Source: Caldimicrobium sp.
GTDB taxonomy: Bacteria > Desulfobacterota > Thermodesulfobacteria > Thermodesulfobacteriales > Thermodesulfobacteriaceae
Direction of reading: 5' to 3'
NCBI GenBank assembly: GCA_025060015.1
Contig: JANXDB010000054.1
Location: 20,924 to 84,923, forward strand
Length of the DNA: 64,000 nt
Part shown: positions 45,579 to 54,996 of the stretch, in pieces
Numbering within the stretch: position 1 is the stretch's first letter
Layout of the letters: each line of letters starts with the position of its first letter
Program-made: the position numbers and the translations under genes
Notes under the pieces: generated by a model
Database searches by the model: none
The model's input: only the letters and a program-made list of their open reading frames with translations
Told to the model about the DNA's origin: nothing

Positions 45579-46572
45579 GAACAAGGAAATTAAAGGGGAG
45601 ATTTTGAAAGTGGCAATTTTCTGTCCACCCCTTACTCACGATGCACGAGTTCTTGATGCTTTTTCCATTTTTATGAATGATCATGACCTGAGAACGATTG
45701 CTGTAGTTGATACCCACAATCGTCCTTTGGGAGCACTTTTAAGATACGAGTTTTTGGAGAGGGTTATCTTAGGAAAATTTGGATATGGCTTTTCGCTCAA
45801 CTCTAAAAAATCCGTTAGAGATGTCATGCGAAGAGATATTTTAATCATAGATGGAAGCTTAACACTGGAAGAAGCCGGAGCAATTGTTTCCACAAAAGAT
45901 TTTGATGAAAATCTTATGGATATTATTGTGTGTTCAAATGGTGTATACAGAGGGATCCTGCCCATAAAACAGCTACTCTACTTTTTGAGTGAGAAAACCC
46001 TCAAATTAGCCCTAGAGGCAAACCCCCTAACAGGTCTTCCTGGCAATTGGTCTATCAAAAAAGAAGTTGAGGAGAGACTTGATAAGGGGATACCTTTTGA
46101 GGTTGTTTACATTGATATAAATGACTTTAAACCTTACAATGATAAATATGGTTTCGCAGCTGGAGATAGGGTTATCCAGAGATTAGGTGAAATATTAAAA
46201 AATCTTCAAAGAGACTTTCCAGAGATTTGGATCGGACATATAGGTGGAGATGATTTTGTCATGATTGCACCGCCAAATAGATCAGAGGACCTTTGTCAGA
46301 AAATCGTTGAGGACTTTGAAAACTTAAGGGGAGAATTTCATGATCCCGATGATCTGGTTAAGAAACATTACGAATCCCTGGACAGACTCGGCCAAGTAAA
46401 GATATTTAACCTTCTTAGTCTAAGCTGTGCCATCATACCCTCCTCAAACTTCTTCTCCTTTGGAGAGCTTTCATCACGAGCCTCTGAGGTAAAGATCTAT
46501 GCAAAAAGCCTTGCTAAAAGTCGTGGTAACTCATCCATTGCTAGGGATAGGAGACATAATCAGATAATTTAA
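45523..46572 (+). CDS. CBS-pair GGDEF-type protein with GGDDF motif
   Basis: 349 residues from the ATG at 45523, which has GGGAGGTG six bases upstream inside the EAL gene. Residues about 25-165 form a CBS pair (VLDAFSIFMNDHDLRTIAVVD, VRDVMRRDILIIDG); residues about 175-340 form a GGDEF domain with NPLTGLPGN, DINDFKPYNDKYGF and IGGDDF. The signature's Glu is replaced by Asp, and there is no RxxD inhibition site. The CBS pair could sense a nucleotide. EAL-CBS-GGDEF exists as a single protein in other bacteria; here it is split. Confidence 0.85.
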   Translation: MKRENTNLNIRFNPSPISENKEIKGEILKVAIFCPPLTHDARVLDAFSIFMNDHDLRTIAVVDTHNRPLGALLRYEFLERVILGKFGYGFSLNSKKSVRDVMRRDILIIDGSLTLEEAGAIVSTKDFDENLMDIIVCSNGVYRGILPIKQLLYFLSEKTLKLALEANPLTGLPGNWSIKKEVEERLDKGIPFEVVYIDINDFKPYNDKYGFAAGDRVIQRLGEILKNLQRDFPEIWIGHIGGDDFVMIAPPNRSEDLCQKIVEDFENLRGEFHDPDDLVKKHYESLDRLGQVKIFNLLSLSCAIIPSSNFFSFGELSSRASEVKIYAKSLAKSRGNSSIARDRRHNQII

Positions 46573-46601
46573 TTTCAAAAGGGAGGTTTTATATTTAAAT
46601 C

Positions 46602-47288
46602 ATGAGGGTAAAAAAGATTCTCATTATCGAAGATAACAGAGAGATAGCCCATCTCTTGAGCACAGCGCTGGAAGAAGAGGGCTACAAAGTTGATGTTCGA
46701 ACAGGTTTAGCACAGGCATTTTCAGCCTTTTCCGTGAATATTGATATTGACCTGGTGGTGCTTGATCTGATACTACCCGATGGTAATGGGCTTGATGTGC
46801 TGAGATACCTCAGGAGTACTCATAAATACCGTAATATTCCCGTGGTTATCATATCTGCTAAAGGACAAGAGTTGGACAGAGTGCTTGGATTGGAACTGGG
46901 AGCAGATGACTACGTAGTTAAGCCCTTCAGTTTAAGGGAAGTGGTTTTAAGAATAAAGAGGCTATTGCAAAAAACCGAAGAAGAACCATCAACACTTGTC
47001 AGTTTTGGTCCCTTTATTCTTGATAAGGATAAAAAGGCAATATACCTTGATGGAAAACTCCTTGAGTTAACGGCAACGGAGTTTAAAATCTTAAGCCTCT
47101 TCATAGAAAATCCCCATCGAGTTTTCTCTAGAGACGATCTCTTGGATTTAATTTGGTCTAACGAGAGAGAGTATTATTCAAGAGTTCTCGATGCCTATAT
47201 CTGCAGAATAAGATCTAAACTTGGGGAAGCTGGAGAGCTTTTACAAACTGTCCGTGGCCTTGGTTATAGACTCATATCCAAAATATAA
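46602..47288 (+). CDS. phoB: PhoB-type OmpR-family response regulator
   Basis: 228 residues: receiver (IIEDNREI, phospho-acceptor Asp55 in LVVLDLILPDGNG, Lys in VVKPFSL) and winged-helix DNA-binding domain (ELTATEFKILSLFIENPHRVFSRDDLL, YICRIRSKLG, RGLGYRL). GGGAGG is 15 bases before the ATG, too far for a normal ribosome site, while TATATT lies six bases before it. The gene may also have its own leaderless start, though a -35 box is not evident. Confidence 0.92.
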   Translation: MRVKKILIIEDNREIAHLLSTALEEEGYKVDVRTGLAQAFSAFSVNIDIDLVVLDLILPDGNGLDVLRYLRSTHKYRNIPVVIISAKGQELDRVLGLELGADDYVVKPFSLREVVLRIKRLLQKTEEEPSTLVSFGPFILDKDKKAIYLDGKLLELTATEFKILSLFIENPHRVFSRDDLLDLIWSNEREYYSRVLDAYICRIRSKLGEAGELLQTVRGLGYRLISKI

Positions 47289-47290
47289 TC

Positions 47291-48319
47291 ATGTCAGATC
47301 TGATCTTACTACTTGTGATTTTACTTGTGGTATCAGGCTCATTGAGTATATTTTTGCTCATCTCCTACTTTAAAACCAAAAAGGCTTTGGAGTTAGCAGA
47401 GTTTAATAAAAAACTCTTTGAGGAGATCTTTCACAGACTACCCGTTGAGGCTATCCTGATAAAGGATGCCCAGATCTTAAAACTGAATCAAAAAGCCCTG
47501 GAAAACCTCGGCGGTAATCCAACGATTTCAGAGATTAAAAAAAATCTACATAGAAAGGGTAAAAAATTTGATGTTTTTGAGATAAATCTTGATTCTCAAC
47601 ATAAAATACTAATACTTTCTGACATTACAGAGCGCGAGAGCCTCCGTGAGGCCTATCAGATTGCCTTAAGTTACCTTTCTCACGAACTTAAAACACCCTT
47701 TGCCATAGCATACGGCTATTTGGAAAGATTAGATTCCCTGTTACAAAGGAAGACTCAAGACAACGAAATAATGGCCCTGTATGAAAAAACTAAAGAGTCC
47801 TTTCAAAGACTAGAAAAACTCTTAAAAAAGCTTTTTTCCAGTATTGACTATCTTGCCAAAGAGATAAGGATAAAAAGGGAAAGCCTGAAACTCAAGGAGA
47901 TCATAGAAGAGGCTCTCTTTTGGGTTACGCCCCTGGCTGAGCAAAAGCAGGTCAAGATGGAATTAAACCTTGAGGAGGACATCTTTCTGGAGGGCTCTTC
48001 TGAATTGTTGACACAGGCCTTTTTTAATATCTTAGAAAATGCCGTAAAGGCCTCCCCAGAGGGAGAAAAGGTTTACATTAAGGCTCTACCTTACAATTTT
48101 AAGCATATCTTAATAACAATAAGAGATAAAGGACCTGGAGTTATTCCAGAGAAGCTACCACTCTTGGGGATGCCCTTTTTCAAGTTAAGGGAATCCGAGG
48201 GAATGGGACTTGGTCTTTTTATAACCAAGAGGATTATCGAAGCCCATGGTGGTGAGCTGAAGTTTAATCTCCCTAAAGAGCGAGGCTTAGAGGTTCAGGT
48301 ATTTCTTCCCATAAGATAA
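47291..48319 (+). CDS. phoR: PhoR-type sensor histidine kinase
   Basis: 342 residues: one membrane helix (about 4-28), a short reduced PAS-like segment (about 40-115), HisKA with His131 in YLSHELKTPFAIAYGY, and an ATPase domain (NILENAVKASPEGE, DKGPGVIPEKL, GMGLGLFITKRII). It lacks a periplasmic sensor, as PhoR proteins do that read Pst/PhoU state. It follows phoB by two bases. Its 3' end overlaps a decayed convergent gene. Confidence 0.92.
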   Translation: MSDLILLLVILLVVSGSLSIFLLISYFKTKKALELAEFNKKLFEEIFHRLPVEAILIKDAQILKLNQKALENLGGNPTISEIKKNLHRKGKKFDVFEINLDSQHKILILSDITERESLREAYQIALSYLSHELKTPFAIAYGYLERLDSLLQRKTQDNEIMALYEKTKESFQRLEKLLKKLFSSIDYLAKEIRIKRESLKLKEIIEEALFWVTPLAEQKQVKMELNLEEDIFLEGSSELLTQAFFNILENAVKASPEGEKVYIKALPYNFKHILITIRDKGPGVIPEKLPLLGMPFFKLRESEGMGLGLFITKRIIEAHGGELKFNLPKERGLEVQVFLPIR

Positions 48320-48732
48320 GCCACTTACCATTGGAAGGTCTCACTGCCATTACCCTTCGTCTCTCTGCTTCCCCAACTATTAACACTCTCGTTCCATTTT
48401 TCTTGGCTATTGTTAGAAAATTTACTTCTAACTCTTTGATGTTAGCTAACTTGTCTACTGCATGAACCAGATCCTTGATTGTCCTAGCCCACCTATTGAC
48501 AGTTTTTGCAAACTCCTTCACCCTTTCTTCAGTCCTCTTCTGAGCAAGAGCTAACTAGTTAATTTTCCTCTCCCTTTCCTTTTTGAGCTTTGCTACCTCG
48601 GCCACATAGGCCTTCAGTTCGTTAAAATCATCTACTTTCATCAGGGCATAGCAAAGATCAAAAAGGGCCTCAATAACCTCCGCCTGCACAGGTTTAAAGA
48701 CTTCTTTAATCCTTTTTAGATACTACTCTCAT
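48273..48732 (-). pseudogene. decayed gene downstream of parA
   Basis: A start-like GAGGTG-ATTT-ATG at 48732 opens a frame that stops after eight codons, but the neighbouring frame from about 48719 down to 48273 reads as protein (VEALFDLCYALM-like, then KLKKERERKIN) except for an in-frame TAG at 48557-48555. After it the frame resumes (LALAQKRTEERVKEFAKTVN). Two lesions, one frameshift near the start and one nonsense codon, mark it as a remnant of an originally about 150-residue helical protein. I do not recognise the family. The current end overlaps phoR by 47 bases. Confidence 0.6.
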
Positions 48733-48752
48733 AAATCACCTCATCTGATAGG

Positions 48753-49562
48753 TCATTCATTTTCAATAGATTTTAACGCTAATTCAGTATTTTGTAGTCT
48801 AGCCAGAAACTCCTCTGCTAAATTTTTAAAACTCTCACTCACTTTGTGATGAGGCTCATAATCCAGGACGGATTTACCAAAGCTTTGAGCCTCACTTACA
48901 CGGATACTCTTTGGGATAACAGTATCAAAGAGTATCCACTTGAAATGTTTTCGTGCCTCCTCTGCTATCTCCATTGTTAGTCTATTTCTGGGATCGAACA
49001 TCATCAGGACCATTCCAAAGAGCCTTAGATCCGGATTGAAGGTATCCTTAATTTTTCTCACAGTGCGAACAAGTAGCGATAACCCCTCTAAGGCATAATA
49101 TTCACATTGTAGGGGGATAACAACCCCCTGTGAAGCAGTAAGGATATTTACTGTGATAAGACTTAGGGATGGTGGAGAGTCAATAAAGATAAAGTCAAAA
49201 AAAGAAAGTAGCGGTTTTCCCTGATAGGTACAAAGCTCCAGGAGATCTTTGAGAACGAATTCTCTCCTTTCAAGATTTGCAAGTTCAAGCTCAAGGCCAA
49301 CTAAGTCAATGGAGGATGGTAGCAAATAAAGGCAGGAAGCGATTTCTCTGATCTTACTCTGACACTCTTCCTCTACCAGGGCCTGATAGATACTTTCTTC
49401 CCTCGTAACTCTCACACCAAGCCCACTTCCTGCATTGGCTTGAGGATCAAAGTCTACGATGAGAACCCTTTGCCCCTTTAAACTTAAGGCCCTAGCTAAA
49501 TTTATAGTCAAAGTGGTCTTTCCTACCCCTCCCTTTTGATTGATAAAGGCAAACACTTTCAT
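48753..49562 (-). CDS. parA: ParA/Soj-family ATPase
   Basis: 269 residues with the deviant Walker A KGGVGKTTLTINLARAL, FDPQANAGSGLG and FIFIDSPPSLS. ParA ATPases segregate chromosomes or plasmids with ParB. No ParB gene or parS site is seen next to it; the position directly downstream holds a decayed gene. It lies in the mutL-miaA-yicC-ubiA strand run. Confidence 0.9.
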   Translation of the reverse strand: MKVFAFINQKGGVGKTTLTINLARALSLKGQRVLIVDFDPQANAGSGLGVRVTREESIYQALVEEECQSKIREIASCLYLLPSSIDLVGLELELANLERREFVLKDLLELCTYQGKPLLSFFDFIFIDSPPSLSLITVNILTASQGVVIPLQCEYYALEGLSLLVRTVRKIKDTFNPDLRLFGMVLMMFDPRNRLTMEIAEEARKHFKWILFDTVIPKSIRVSEAQSFGKSVLDYEPHHKVSESFKNLAEEFLARLQNTELALKSIENE

Positions 49563-49575
49563 TTATGCCTAACCT

Positions 49576-50433
49576 TCAAGTTATAAACCTATCCAGGAGA
49601 ACTATCAGGAAAAAAAGGATACTTACGAAGCCGTTAACCGTAAAAAAAGCACGATTTATCTTGCTTAGATCCTTCTCTGATATGAGGAGGTGTTCATACC
49701 AGAGAAAAGCTGCTATCGCCATAAGCCCTATGAAGTAGATCCAACCTGCAGGATAATAAAACAGACCAAGAAGTAGAAGAGAGAGAAAGGTAAGCAAATG
49801 GAGAAAACGAGACAGTCTTATTGCTCCTCCTTTTCCAAACCTAACAGGAATTGACTTTAGGCCCATCTTGAGATCAAAGTCATAATCCTGCAGACTATAC
49901 AAAATGTCAAAACCAGAGACCCAAGTTGCCATCCCAATTCCAAGGAAAAGGGCAGAGAGACTAATTCTCTCATTTAAGGAAACATCTACAGCAACGGGAA
50001 TTAAAAGATAGACAAGACCTAAGATAAAATGGGGATAGTAGGTAAATCTCTTAGCAAGGGGATAGAGAAAAAGCAGAAGTATGACAACCGGGCTAAGATA
50101 CAGAGCCAATCTGTTGATGAGGGCACAGCTTAATACAAAGACAAGAGAAAAAATCACAATTATGGCCTTTATTTCACGAGTTTTAACTAAACCAAGCGCA
50201 TGAGGCCAAAGGCTTGTCCGTGGATTTTTGGCATCAAACTCCCTATCAAGGAGCCTGTTAAAGGCCATTCCTGTAAGACGGGCAGAAACCAGGGCAAGAG
50301 ATATGAAGAGGATCTTTTCTAAAGTAGGCGCATCCTTCATAAGGATTACCACACTTGCTAAAGCAAAGGGCAGGGCAAAGACAGTATGCTCAATCTTTAA
50401 AAGGTCCGCGTAAATCTTAAGTCTTCCAAGCAT
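49576..50433 (-). CDS. UbiA-family prenyltransferase
   Basis: 285 residues, about eight membrane segments, with both Asp-rich motifs NRLLDREFDAKNPRT and YSLQDYDFDLKMG. It attaches a polyprenyl chain to an aromatic acid or menaquinone precursor; a menaquinone-pathway (MqnP-like) role would fit an anaerobe but is not shown by neighbours. The ATG at 50433 has GAGG seven bases upstream; a TTG one codon earlier has poorer spacing. Confidence 0.85.
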   Translation of the reverse strand: MLGRLKIYADLLKIEHTVFALPFALASVVILMKDAPTLEKILFISLALVSARLTGMAFNRLLDREFDAKNPRTSLWPHALGLVKTREIKAIIVIFSLVFVLSCALINRLALYLSPVVILLLFLYPLAKRFTYYPHFILGLVYLLIPVAVDVSLNERISLSALFLGIGMATWVSGFDILYSLQDYDFDLKMGLKSIPVRFGKGGAIRLSRFLHLLTFLSLLLLGLFYYPAGWIYFIGLMAIAAFLWYEHLLISEKDLSKINRAFFTVNGFVSILFFLIVLLDRFIT

Positions 50434-50442
50434 CAATTTACC

Positions 50443-51321
50443 TCAAAGGATGTTTTGAACCTGCTCTCTCATCTTTTCAATGATGTCCTTTGCCTCCACA
50501 GCTAAGCTTGAAACCTTAGCAGATTGAGCCTTACTTGCAAGGGTGTTTATCTCTCGATAGAGTTCCTGACAGAGAAAGTCAAGTTTTTTACCAGAGTTAA
50601 GCTCCTCCAATAGATTTTCCATAGTCTCCAGGTGAATCTTAAAACGATCAAGTTCTTCTGTAAAGTCCATTCTCTCAATCAAAAAGGCTATTTCCTGGTA
50701 TAATCTGTTGTCATCTAATGTTATCCTCAGCTCCTTCATGAGTTTTTCTACTCTTTCCTGCATTCTTTGAAGATTCTCCCTTCTTGTCTCCTCCTTTAGT
50801 GGCGTTAATCTTGATGCCAATTCTTTTAACTTTTCTACAAGGTCCTTGAGGAGGACTTTCAGTCTTTCTCCCTCTTCAAGTCGTGCTCTTTTTAGATCAC
50901 CTATGGCTTTCTCCAGAGCCTCTTTTATCTCTTCCCAGAGCTGCTCTACATCCTCTTCTCTCTCCTCGATAAGGATCCAATCCTTAAAATGCAAAAGGTC
51001 TGCCAAAGTGATATCTCCGGTTAGTGAGAGCCCTTTTTTCAGACTATCAAGCCTCTCCTTAAGATCCCTAACCATCTCTTGGTCAAAGATTATCCTTCCT
51101 CTATCCTTTGTGAAACCGAGTATCTTAATGCTTAGCTCAAGCTTTCCTCTGATGAAAACCTCACCCAATTTCCTTCTGATTCTCTCCTCCAGGGCCTGAT
51201 ACCTCTTTGGAATCTTCAGTGAGATATCCAAAAAACGATGATTGAGTGATTTTATCTGACAGAGTATTTGAAAGTTTTCCCCTACACTTACGCCCTTACC
51301 AAACCCGGTCATGCTCTCCAT
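50443..51321 (-). CDS. YicC-family endoribonuclease
   Basis: 292 residues. The N-terminal MESMTGFGKG signature, NHRFLDI, and a C-terminal helical region ending DFLCQELYREINTLASKA...VEAKDIIEKMREQVQN are the YicC hallmarks. YicC proteins are described as endoribonucleases. The ATG at 51321 has AGGGGG upstream; a TTG at 51327 overlaps the miaA stop. Confidence 0.92.
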   Translation of the reverse strand: MESMTGFGKGVSVGENFQILCQIKSLNHRFLDISLKIPKRYQALEERIRRKLGEVFIRGKLELSIKILGFTKDRGRIIFDQEMVRDLKERLDSLKKGLSLTGDITLADLLHFKDWILIEEREEDVEQLWEEIKEALEKAIGDLKRARLEEGERLKVLLKDLVEKLKELASRLTPLKEETRRENLQRMQERVEKLMKELRITLDDNRLYQEIAFLIERMDFTEELDRFKIHLETMENLLEELNSGKKLDFLCQELYREINTLASKAQSAKVSSLAVEAKDIIEKMREQVQNIL

Positions 51322-51323
51322 CT

Positions 51324-52238
51324 TCAAGCCCCCTTGAGAAAGGCTTCGATTCTTCCGATTATTCTATCAATCTCCTGTGGCTTAAACCATTCTATATCCT
51401 TTTCCTTTTTAAACCAGGTTAACTGTCTTTTGGCATATCTTCTGGTTTCTTGTTGAATTATGGTGATAGCCGTATCCATGGACATTTCTCCAAAATGAAC
51501 CTTAAGCAGAATATCATAACCAATGGCCTTTATCTTAGCAAAGACCTCTTGCCCGTGATTTTTTAGGAGATCTTCAACCTCCCGTAGCCAGCCCTTCTCG
51601 ACCATCTTTAAAACCCTTTCATTAATCCTTGCATAAAGTTCCTCTCTTGATAGATTGAGGCCGATCTTAAGCAAGGGATATCTCTTGCTTTTAAAAAAGG
51701 GATTTTTTTGATGAAAAAAAGAAAAGGATTTTCCTGTGGTAAAAATCACCTCCAGGGCCCTTGTAATCCTGACTCTGTCCCTTGGATGGATCCTTTGGGC
51801 ATACTCCGGATCAAGCCTTTTCAGTGCATCAAAGAGTTCTTCCAAATTCTCCTCAGCTCTTCTTCTTAGCTTTTCTCTCAGGAGAGGATCCACATCTACC
51901 TTAAAGATTCCGTACTCAAAGGCCCTTAAATAAAGACCAGTTCCACCGACGAGCAAAGGGAGTTTTCCCCTGCTATGGATTTCCCAGACAAGTTTATCAG
52001 CAATTTCTACGAATTTACCTGCACTCATATCCTCTTTTAGGGTCAGGGCCTCGAAAAGATGATGGGGTATTCCTCTTCTCTCTTCAAAGATTGGTTTTGC
52101 GGTGCCGATGACAAGCTCCTTGTAAAACTGCTGAGAGTCAAAGTTAATTATCTCTGCCTTGAATCTCTCTGCCACCTTGAGCGAAACCTCTGTTTTCCCA
52201 ACCCCAGTTGGCCCACATATGGCTACGATCTTTGGCAT
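51324..52238 (-). CDS. miaA: tRNA dimethylallyltransferase
   Basis: 304 residues. P-loop ICGPTGVGKTEVS, INFDSQQFYKELVIGTAKP, PLLVGGTGLYLRA and RVRITRALEV are the MiaA motifs. It prenylates A37 of UNN-reading tRNAs. The ATG at 52238 fits the family N-terminus; a GTG at 52247 overlaps the mutL stop. mutL-miaA is a conserved neighbourhood. Confidence 0.95.
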   Translation of the reverse strand: MPKIVAICGPTGVGKTEVSLKVAERFKAEIINFDSQQFYKELVIGTAKPIFEERRGIPHHLFEALTLKEDMSAGKFVEIADKLVWEIHSRGKLPLLVGGTGLYLRAFEYGIFKVDVDPLLREKLRRRAEENLEELFDALKRLDPEYAQRIHPRDRVRITRALEVIFTTGKSFSFFHQKNPFFKSKRYPLLKIGLNLSREELYARINERVLKMVEKGWLREVEDLLKNHGQEVFAKIKAIGYDILLKVHFGEMSMDTAITIIQQETRRYAKRQLTWFKKEKDIEWFKPQEIDRIIGRIEAFLKGA

Positions 52239-52243
52239 TGAGT

Positions 52244-53929
52244 TCACAGGATTCTCTTCAGTTTCTTCTCAAGTTCCATGAGGGTTATCCTTATAAAGAG
52301 AGGCCTTCCATGGGGACAGGAATCAAGACTTTCACTAAACATCTTTTTTATGAGAAATCTCTTTTCTTCTTCTGAAAGGACATTTCCCTTTTTTCTAGCA
52401 AGAAGGCAGGCTAACTCTCTAATAAAAGCCTCCTTGGCCTCCTCTTTGGAAAAGATAGGCAACATTAAGAGACTTTCCAGAGCTTCCTTTAAATCCTCCG
52501 CAAATTCCGATGGTGCACCCTTTACCAAAAGCTCCTCTCTTCCAAAGGGCTCAAGCTCAAATCCCACCTGGGTTAGGATTTCCAATTTGGCATCTAGGTT
52601 CTCCATCATCTCTGGGGTTAATTTGATAATCATTGGTATAAGTAGGCTTTGGGTCATAGTCAACGAAGCACGTTTCCGTAAAAAATCGTAGCATACCCTC
52701 TCTGACAGGGCATGATGATCAACAATGAAAAGATTGTCTTCCTTTTCAACAAGGATATAAGCCTCCTTGAAACTACCAAGTATCTTGAAATCCTCTTCGA
52801 CTTCCAGGAGGGTTTTCCTTAATCTATCCTCAAAAACCACTCCTTTAGTAGGAGACAGTCCTTCACTCACCTTATACTCCAGGGGCAGATCCTCCCTGAC
52901 CCTGTGATCAGAAGGTTGACTCCTTTTCTCAGGATAGAAACTTTTTCTTCTCTTTTCAAAGAGCAGTCCCAAAGCCTCTTCCAAGCATTGATATAATTCA
53001 CTTTCCTTTCTAAACCTAACCTCCCATTTAGCTGGGTGAACATTGAAATCGACCATTGAAGGTAAAACCTCAATGTGTACGATACCACCTGGAAACCCTA
53101 AGGCACCGTAGAACTTTTTTAAAAGGGAGAAGAATACTCTATTTAACTTTTCATCCCTTATAGCCCTTTTGTTCACCATAAAGAAGAGATTTTTACTATG
53201 AGAAAAGGTTTCCTCAGGGCCTGACAGGATTAGATGTACTTTGTATAGAGAATTTTCATGGGTTATTTCCCAAAGGGATTTTTCCTTCAGGTCGAAAAGA
53301 TAGATAAGAAGCTCTTTCAAAGAACCTCCCCGCCAGTGATATACTCTCTTTCCATCCATCAGCACTTCAAAGGCTACTTCAGGATGGGTTAGCATAAGGA
53401 TCCTTATAAGCTCAAGATTTTTACTGCTTTCAACCTTTGTGCTTTTCAAAAAGGCCCTTCTTGCAGGAAGATTGGCAAAGAGGTCTTCTACTACAACTAA
53501 AGTGCCCTCGTTGAAATGAGTTGGTTTAAAGATCTTTTCTTTGCCAAATTCAACGTAGATTTCCTGTGCGAGATCCTCTTCTTTACTTTTGCTTACAATC
53601 TTTAACCTTGAAACCTGAGCAATACTTGAGAGAGCTTCACCTCTAAAGCCATAACTTTTCAGATTAAAAAGATCCTCCACCTTCTTGATCTTACTTGTGG
53701 CAAAGGGCAGATAACAGAGTTTTAGATCTTCAGCGGTGATTCCTTCTCCGTTATCATACACAGAGATCTTAGATAACCCACCCTTTTGTAATTCAACCCT
53801 GATGAGGGAAGCTTTGGCATCAAAGGCATTCTCCAGTAATTCTTTTATTACCGAGGCAGGTCTCTCGATAACCTCACCAGCTGCGATCTTTCCTCTTAAA
53901 TCCTCAGGAAGAATGGAAATCTTAGGCAT
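52244..53929 (-). CDS. mutL: DNA mismatch repair protein MutL
   Basis: 561 residues. GHKL ATPase N-terminus (LPEDLRGKIAAGEVIERPASVIKELLENA, YDNGEGI, SYGFRGEAL) and a C-terminal dimerisation domain. The endonuclease-type DQHAxxER motif reads DHHALSER, and a CPHGRPL motif is present near the C-terminus, consistent with an endonuclease-type MutL. It overlaps the upstream PIN/TRAM gene by eight bases. Confidence 0.96.
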   Translation of the reverse strand: MPKISILPEDLRGKIAAGEVIERPASVIKELLENAFDAKASLIRVELQKGGLSKISVYDNGEGITAEDLKLCYLPFATSKIKKVEDLFNLKSYGFRGEALSSIAQVSRLKIVSKSKEEDLAQEIYVEFGKEKIFKPTHFNEGTLVVVEDLFANLPARRAFLKSTKVESSKNLELIRILMLTHPEVAFEVLMDGKRVYHWRGGSLKELLIYLFDLKEKSLWEITHENSLYKVHLILSGPEETFSHSKNLFFMVNKRAIRDEKLNRVFFSLLKKFYGALGFPGGIVHIEVLPSMVDFNVHPAKWEVRFRKESELYQCLEEALGLLFEKRRKSFYPEKRSQPSDHRVREDLPLEYKVSEGLSPTKGVVFEDRLRKTLLEVEEDFKILGSFKEAYILVEKEDNLFIVDHHALSERVCYDFLRKRASLTMTQSLLIPMIIKLTPEMMENLDAKLEILTQVGFELEPFGREELLVKGAPSEFAEDLKEALESLLMLPIFSKEEAKEAFIRELACLLARKKGNVLSEEEKRFLIKKMFSESLDSCPHGRPLFIRITLMELEKKLKRIL

Positions 53930-54983
53930 TAATGGATTTTACTTCTTTGAGTTGAGCAAAAACGATTCTACCAGTGGGTGAATGTAGGAGATGACTTACC
54001 ACTACCTCCAAGGTTGCTCCTATGAGGTGTTTGGCGTTTTCTACCACTACCATGGTACCATCTTCAAGATATCCCACTCCTTGTTCTCTCTCTTTACCCT
54101 CCTTAACGATTTGAAGACTAAGGAGATCTCCTGGCCTAACTGTAGGTCTTAAGGCCAAAAAGAGTTCGTTTATGTTTAAAACCTCGACCCCATAAAGCTT
54201 ACTGAGTTTATTGAGATTGTAATCAGTGGTTAAAAGTTTAGCAGATAGGTCACTACAGATTTTGATGAGTTTCTCGTCGGTGGGAATGTTTTTAAAATTC
54301 TGCTCTACGATTTTAAACTCCCCTTTGAAGACCTCCTTAAGTTCATTCAAGAGATCAAGGGCCCTCCTGCCTTTACTTCTCTTGTGTGGGTCATTACTAT
54401 CTGCCAATGATTGGATTTCATCTAAGATAATCTTGGGAAGCAAAAGTGGACCTTCTAACCAACCGATCTTTCCAAGCTCAACAATCCTCCCATCAATTAT
54501 GGCACTGGTGTCTATAACCTTTGGGGTTCCTCTGCGGGAAAACTTTTTGGAAAGGGTGTTAACCGGTGAGGAAATCTTAGTCAAAACCCGCTCTCCTATC
54601 CTCTCGAAATACTCACCCAATTTTATTTCCTCTATTTTTTTACTAAAAAGCATAATCCCTAAATAACTTAAGCCTAAGGCACTCATGACATAAAGAAATA
54701 CCTGCCATACTCCACCGGTAAAGAAATCAAAAAAGGAGGATATCAACTTGGCAAGACCTAATCCAAGTATCAAACCTAGGGAGCCACCCACTATCTTAAT
54801 AAGGGGAATTTTCCTTATCTTTTCTTCCAGATAGATGGTAATTAATCCAAGGGCTACTCCGAGAATCCCACCTGCAACAACAAAGCTAAGTCCCTTGGCA
54901 CTGTAATAAAAATAATAGAAAACACCTGCCCCTAAAAGAAAGCTTATGAATAGTAAAAGGATTTGAAAGCGATATTTACCCAT
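53922..54983 (-). CDS. YacL-like membrane PIN/TRAM-domain protein
   Basis: 353 residues: about four N-terminal membrane helices (residues 5-135), a PIN domain (VIDTSAIIDGRI...TDYNLNKLSKLYGV, with Asp metal ligands) and a C-terminal TRAM segment (EGKEREQGVGYLEDGTMVVVENAK). Family members are putative membrane RNases of unknown target. It follows carD by 13 bases; carD-YacL is a known neighbourhood. Confidence 0.9.
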   Translation of the reverse strand: MGKYRFQILLLFISFLLGAGVFYYFYYSAKGLSFVVAGGILGVALGLITIYLEEKIRKIPLIKIVGGSLGLILGLGLAKLISSFFDFFTGGVWQVFLYVMSALGLSYLGIMLFSKKIEEIKLGEYFERIGERVLTKISSPVNTLSKKFSRRGTPKVIDTSAIIDGRIVELGKIGWLEGPLLLPKIILDEIQSLADSNDPHKRSKGRRALDLLNELKEVFKGEFKIVEQNFKNIPTDEKLIKICSDLSAKLLTTDYNLNKLSKLYGVEVLNINELFLALRPTVRPGDLLSLQIVKEGKEREQGVGYLEDGTMVVVENAKHLIGATLEVVVSHLLHSPTGRIVFAQLKEVKSINA

Positions 54984-54996
54984 TATTCAGAATAAC

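Noticed and set aside
48555..48557. In-frame TAG read as pyrrolysine
   Set aside because: A frameshift near the start of the same frame shows decay, and there is no family match; a remnant is simpler.
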